From an uncultured Acidobacteriota bacterium (lineage in GTDB: Bacteria > Acidobacteriota > UBA6911 > RPQK01 > JAJDTT01), in assembly GCA_951812665.1 (NCBI GenBank), contig CATOST010000038.1, forward strand, positions 1-57,969: 57,969 bases of DNA. The letters are read 5' to 3'. The notes under the pieces were generated by a model. That model had not been told where the DNA came from. It did no database searches and worked only from the letters and a program-made list of their open reading frames with translations. Positions within the stretch are counted from its first letter, which is position 1. Each line of letters starts with the position of its first letter. Below are positions 55,098 to 57,969 of the stretch, one piece after another. Both the position numbers and the translations under genes were made by a program.

Positions 55098-56264
55098 CGC
55101 CCCTCCAAGCCGCCAGTGGAGCGCCGCCATGGTTCGGCTTCCCAGCACCCGGCCGCGGTGATTCAAGTCCGTATTTTCGCAGACGGTCACGATGGTGCCG
55201 TCAGGGTAGACGACGCTGTCCGGGTAGCCGTGCCCGTGCATGAGCGAATAGGTCGTCGAACCCCAGGTCCGGCCGCCGTCGGAGCTGATGCGGGCCCGGA
55301 TCTCGGCCAGCTCGTAGGGGTAGCGCTGCAACCAGATGGCTGCAATCCTTCCGTCGGGAACCTGGACGAACTCGCCCGGGACGCTGCCCCGAAGGTCGAA
55401 CAACCTGGGGTTGACCCAGGTCCGGCCGCCGTCGACGGACTCGGCGATGACTCCGTTCTTCAGGACCCATTCCTCGGTGGGGCTGGCTCCGGTCTTTTTC
55501 CGGAAGTCGGGGGGATCTTCCTGAAGCATGGGTCTCTGGGCTCGGATGTAGGCCAGCATCCGGTTCGAATCCTTTACGGCCATCAAGGTGGTCTCGGCCG
55601 AGTAGGGCAGGATCAGAGTCCGGTCTCCCCAACTCCGGCCCCCGTCCCGGGAGCGGAAGATGTGGTCGTGGAAACCGCGAACCTGAGGGTTGTCCCATTC
55701 GTCGACTCCGTCCCGGTGGCGGAGTGTCACGGTGATCATGGCGGTCCCGTCCGGGTGCTGGTAGACGTCGCTCCAACCGGAGCCGCTGAAGGTGTAGGGG
55801 CTCACGTCCAGGGGAAATGGCTGGCTCCAGGATTCACCGTAGTCCGTGGAGCGCTGGACGTAGGTCACCGAATGGTCCGGCGCGTCGTGGATCAGGATGA
55901 AGACGTCATCGTTCAGGATTCCGAATCCGCCGCCGGTGCCCACCGGAAGCTTCCGCATGGTCCAAGTCCTGCCCCGCTCCCGGGACGCCCAGAGGTAACC
56001 GCTGCCGGCCGCGTAGACGTGGCCGTTCCGGGTCAGGCCGGTTCGGGTGTCGGTCCGGGAGAAGGGGCTGGACATGGGGTAGATTCTGGCCCCCTGGATG
56101 GGAGTCGTTGTTCGGGTGTGGGGAATTTCGTAGGAAAAGGGGACGGGAACGGCGGTTCCCTGGTCGCCTCTTCCGGAACCGGCGGCGCTTGCAACCACCT
56201 TCCCGCTCAGGGCGAAGACCCCTGCTGCGACGGTCTTCCGGAGGAAATCACGGCGTCTGATCAC
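55089..56264 (-). CDS. Tat-exported Asp-box (sialidase-like) protein
   Basis: A 391-residue protein with a twin-arginine signal (RRRDFLRKTVAAGVFALSG), so it is exported folded and may carry a cofactor or metal. Asp boxes: ASRERGRTW (worn), RSTDYGESW, RSRDGGRSW, ESVDGGRTW, ISSDGGRTW. Its last codons lie within a hairpin-repeat unit, suggesting the repeat inserted at or near the original stop. It is divergent from the dehydrogenase gene (134 bases). The Tat route distinguishes it from the Sec- or lipoprotein-type relatives in the window. Function unproven. Confidence 0.82.
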   Translation of the reverse strand: MIRRRDFLRKTVAAGVFALSGKVVASAAGSGRGDQGTAVPVPFSYEIPHTRTTTPIQGARIYPMSSPFSRTDTRTGLTRNGHVYAAGSGYLWASRERGRTWTMRKLPVGTGGGFGILNDDVFILIHDAPDHSVTYVQRSTDYGESWSQPFPLDVSPYTFSGSGWSDVYQHPDGTAMITVTLRHRDGVDEWDNPQVRGFHDHIFRSRDGGRSWGDRTLILPYSAETTLMAVKDSNRMLAYIRAQRPMLQEDPPDFRKKTGASPTEEWVLKNGVIAESVDGGRTWVNPRLFDLRGSVPGEFVQVPDGRIAAIWLQRYPYELAEIRARISSDGGRTWGSTTYSLMHGHGYPDSVVYPDGTIVTVCENTDLNHRGRVLGSRTMAALHWRLGGAIS

Positions 56265-56398
56265 TTCACCGGTCTCGGGCAGACGGGCCTTGCCGGGTCC
56301 TGGCCCAAAGTACTACTGTGAACGCTGTTCCGGTCGGCGTTCAGCAAGGAAATACTGGCCCCGATCCTAACACCATCCAGAAGAAAGGTACGATTCCG

Positions 56399-57361
56399 AT
56401 GGGAAAAAGACCCTTGATCGTGGTCCCCGGTGACAACCCGGTGCAACTGGCCGGATCCCCGCACCTGGAGCGCCTGCGCCCCTATGGAGAGGTGGTCCTC
56501 TACTCCACTTCTCCCGGCGGCGACGCCGAGAAACTGAGCCGGGTCCGGGAGGCACAGGTCATGATCAATTCCCGGGGCGCGGTCAAATGGCCGGGGCATC
56601 TGATAGAGCAACTTCCTCGCCTTCGCTTCATCACGGTGTGCGGAATTGGAACCGACTCCATCGACCTGGGGGCGGCACGGGAGCGGAACATCGTCGTCTC
56701 CAACATTCCCGGGATGACGGCTGCGGTGGTGGCCGAGCATGCACTCGCTCTCATGCTGGCCGCCTCCAAGCGGGTTTCCTACCAGACCGCCGAGTTGCGG
56801 GCGGGCCGGTGGATAGGCAGGAACAACGTCTACCTGCGGGGCAAGACCGCCGGCATCATCGGGACCGGCGCCATCGGAGTCAAGATGATCGAGCTCTGCC
56901 GGGCGCTGGGAATGGAGGTCGTGGCCTGGACCTTCAATCCGTCCGCCGAGCGAAGCCGAAAGCTGGGTGTCCGCTTTCTGGAGCTGGATGAGTTGTTGCG
57001 AGTGTCGGACGTGGTGACGATCCACGTCAAGCTGACTCCCGAGAGCCATCAGCTGATCGGCGCCCGGGAACTGTCGCTGATGAAGCCGGGGAGCCTGCTG
57101 GTCAACACGGCGCGAGGAGCGATCGTCGACACGGCCGCGCTGGTGGAATCCCTCCACTCAGGGCATCTGGGAGGCGCCGGCCTGGACGTATACGACACCG
57201 AGCCGCTGCCTGGGAACGACTCGTTGTTGGACTGCGAGCAAGTGGTCCTGACTCCGCACAGCGCGGACCAGACCCCCGAAGGCTACGACCTCCTCAATCA
57301 GGGCGTCGTGGACAACGTGATCGCATTCCTTGAAGGCCGTCCACGAAACGTCGTCACGTGA
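56399..57361 (+). CDS. D-isomer-specific 2-hydroxyacid dehydrogenase
   Basis: A 320-residue cytoplasmic enzyme of standard length. NAD-binding motif GTGAIG at 155-160; catalytic residues R239 (NTARGAIVD), E268 (DVYDTEPLP) and H287 (LTPHSADQT) are all in place. The N-terminal SxRGAVK region at 58-63 is the substrate-binding segment. It resembles phosphoglycerate/ lactate/glyoxylate-type members; which one is not resolved. ATG 56399 is chosen over an upstream start because AAAGGT precedes it and the extra 27 codons show no family similarity. It converges with the ABM-like gene and could reduce or oxidise keto or hydroxy acids from the dehydratase pathway. Confidence 0.92.
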   Translation: MGKRPLIVVPGDNPVQLAGSPHLERLRPYGEVVLYSTSPGGDAEKLSRVREAQVMINSRGAVKWPGHLIEQLPRLRFITVCGIGTDSIDLGAARERNIVVSNIPGMTAAVVAEHALALMLAASKRVSYQTAELRAGRWIGRNNVYLRGKTAGIIGTGAIGVKMIELCRALGMEVVAWTFNPSAERSRKLGVRFLELDELLRVSDVVTIHVKLTPESHQLIGARELSLMKPGSLLVNTARGAIVDTAALVESLHSGHLGGAGLDVYDTEPLPGNDSLLDCEQVVLTPHSADQTPEGYDLLNQGVVDNVIAFLEGRPRNVVT

Positions 57362-57377
57362 CGGATTCCGGGAAGCG

Positions 57378-57770
57378 TCAGACCACGTCGTAGAGAAGGA
57401 CGCCGTACTTGGAGCCGGTAAGCGTCTTCTCGATCGTGGGCCAGACCCTCTGGTGCTCGTCAGTGGCCACCCAAGTCTGGCGCTGCTCCTCGGTCTTGAA
57501 ACTGATGAGGAGCCGGTACTTGAAGTTGCCGGGAGCCGGACCCGCCAGGGCTTGCCGCAGTTTCATCAGGCGAACCTCGACGAAGCCGGGCTGGGTGCTG
57601 ATGGCCGGGCGGAAGATCTTGTGGAAGTTCTCCACCATCTCTCCTTCCCGGGCCGGGTCCACTTCCAGGTCCACGTGAAGCTGGATCGGCTGGTGATGGG
57701 CAGCACGGGAAACGCGGCCGGAGAAGAGGCCGATTCCCAGGAAACCAAGAAGACAGTTGCGACGATTCAT
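57378..57770 (-). CDS. Exported antibiotic-biosynthesis-monooxygenase (ABM)-like protein
   Basis: A 130-residue protein with a signal sequence (RRNCLLGFLGIGLFSGRVSR, possibly Tat-like but atypical). The rest, HVDLEVDPAREGEMVENFHK, RPAISTQPGFVEVRLMKLR and the later KYRLLISFKTEEQRQTWVAT, is the dimeric alpha/beta-barrel (ABM/DUF718-like) fold; family members are small quinone or polyketide monooxygenases, or simple binding proteins. Export is unusual for this fold. It lies 17 bases from the convergent dehydrogenase stop and is followed upstream by hairpin repeats at the right edge of the window. Confidence 0.75.
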   Translation of the reverse strand: MNRRNCLLGFLGIGLFSGRVSRAAHHQPIQLHVDLEVDPAREGEMVENFHKIFRPAISTQPGFVEVRLMKLRQALAGPAPGNFKYRLLISFKTEEQRQTWVATDEHQRVWPTIEKTLTGSKYGVLLYDVV

Positions 57771-57890
57771 GCGGTGATTCTACCGCACCCCGGTTGGCGA
57801 CGCCGCTTGCGCGGAAATTCCGAGGAAGCGTGGACGAGTACAGGGGCGGCTGTCTAATCTTCCGCTCCCGCGTCGCCAGGTTGTTCCATG

Positions 57891-57969
57891 GGAGTGCGGC
57901 GGCAAGAAAACCGCCGCTCCCAGTGGGCGACAAGAAAGTCGCCCCTCCAGGCGACAAGAGAGTCGTCCC
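57891..57969. repeat. Three hairpin units at the right edge
   Basis: 57898-57915 (GGCGGC, AAGAAA, ACCGCC; inner pair mismatched), 57925-57944 (GGGCGAC, AAGAAA, GTCGCCC; perfect 7 bp) and 57950-57967 (GGCGAC, AAGAGA, GTCGTC; loop and stem changed). Array probably continues past the window. Confidence 0.78.

Noticed and set aside
38396..56264. Calling the Asp-box proteins true sialidases (NanH-type)
   Set aside because: Asp boxes occur in many propeller proteins; I could not identify the FRIP arginine, the acid/base pair or any sialic-acid catabolic gene nearby.

Overview
The window reads as a chromosome segment of a high-GC, Gram-negative, saprophytic bacterium, most likely an uncultured Acidobacteriota. 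The evidence is an Oar-like TonB-dependent receptor with an N-terminal carboxypeptidase-regulatory domain, a GWxTD-domain protein, two planctomycete/acidobacterial-type cytochrome proteins (PSCyt1-DUF1549-DUF1553), FG-GAP/UnbV propeller proteins and many Asp-box (BNR) proteins. The assignment rests on gene content only. I see no tRNA, rRNA, CRISPR array, transposase or phage gene.

Layout. 0-2.8 kb (minus): 2-oxoacid dehydrogenase E2, then succinate-CoA-ligase-like beta and alpha subunits (alpha runs off the left edge). 2.9-9.9 kb (plus): RhaT-like sugar symporter, cyclase-family hydrolase, large exported PSD1-type cytochrome, enolase-superfamily dehydratase/racemase. 10.2-17.9 kb (minus): an apparent operon of a five-blade-propeller glycosidase-like protein, a PSD1 protein fused in frame to a truncated DUF1501 domain, a neutral-ceramidase-like protein and an SDR oxidoreductase. 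18.1-18.5 kb: FitA/VapB-like antitoxin followed by the stub of a VapC toxin. 18.6-24.8 kb: GWxTD protein convergent with a TPR protein and the TonB receptor. 25.3-29 kb: SDR and a 14-repeat FG-GAP protein. 29.1-34.7 kb (minus): GH38-like mannosidase and a HEAT-repeat/sodium-solute-symporter fusion. 34.8-38.4 kb: small phosphatase-like protein and a giant double-propeller UnbV protein. 38.4-56.3 kb: an island of Asp-box and glycosidase-like propellers containing a tandem triplication, a TIM-barrel glycosidase-like protein, a TauD-type dioxygenase and a translationally coupled FG-GAP / Asp-box / CocE trio. 56.4-57.8 kb: D-2-hydroxyacid dehydrogenase and an exported ABM-like protein.

Taken together the genes look like an uptake and breakdown region for complex, probably carbohydrate-containing, organic matter: outer-membrane import (TonB), cell-surface and periplasmic propellers and glycosidase-like proteins, inner-membrane symporters, then cytoplasmic dehydrogenases, dehydratases and CoA ligases. 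No substrate can be read from sequence alone.

The most unusual non-coding feature is a set of short hairpin repeats in many intergenic spaces. Their stems vary with base pairing kept while short loops (AAGAAA, TTTCTT, CTTGT, or AGAA/AGGA/GGGA) stay constant, and several arrays begin or end at a stop codon. A separate AT-rich near-perfect palindrome of 54 bp lies at 47781-47834. The most unusual coding features are the PSD1::DUF1501 fusion, the HEAT-symporter fusion, and a precise in-frame loss of two Asp-box blades in the middle copy of a triplicated gene.
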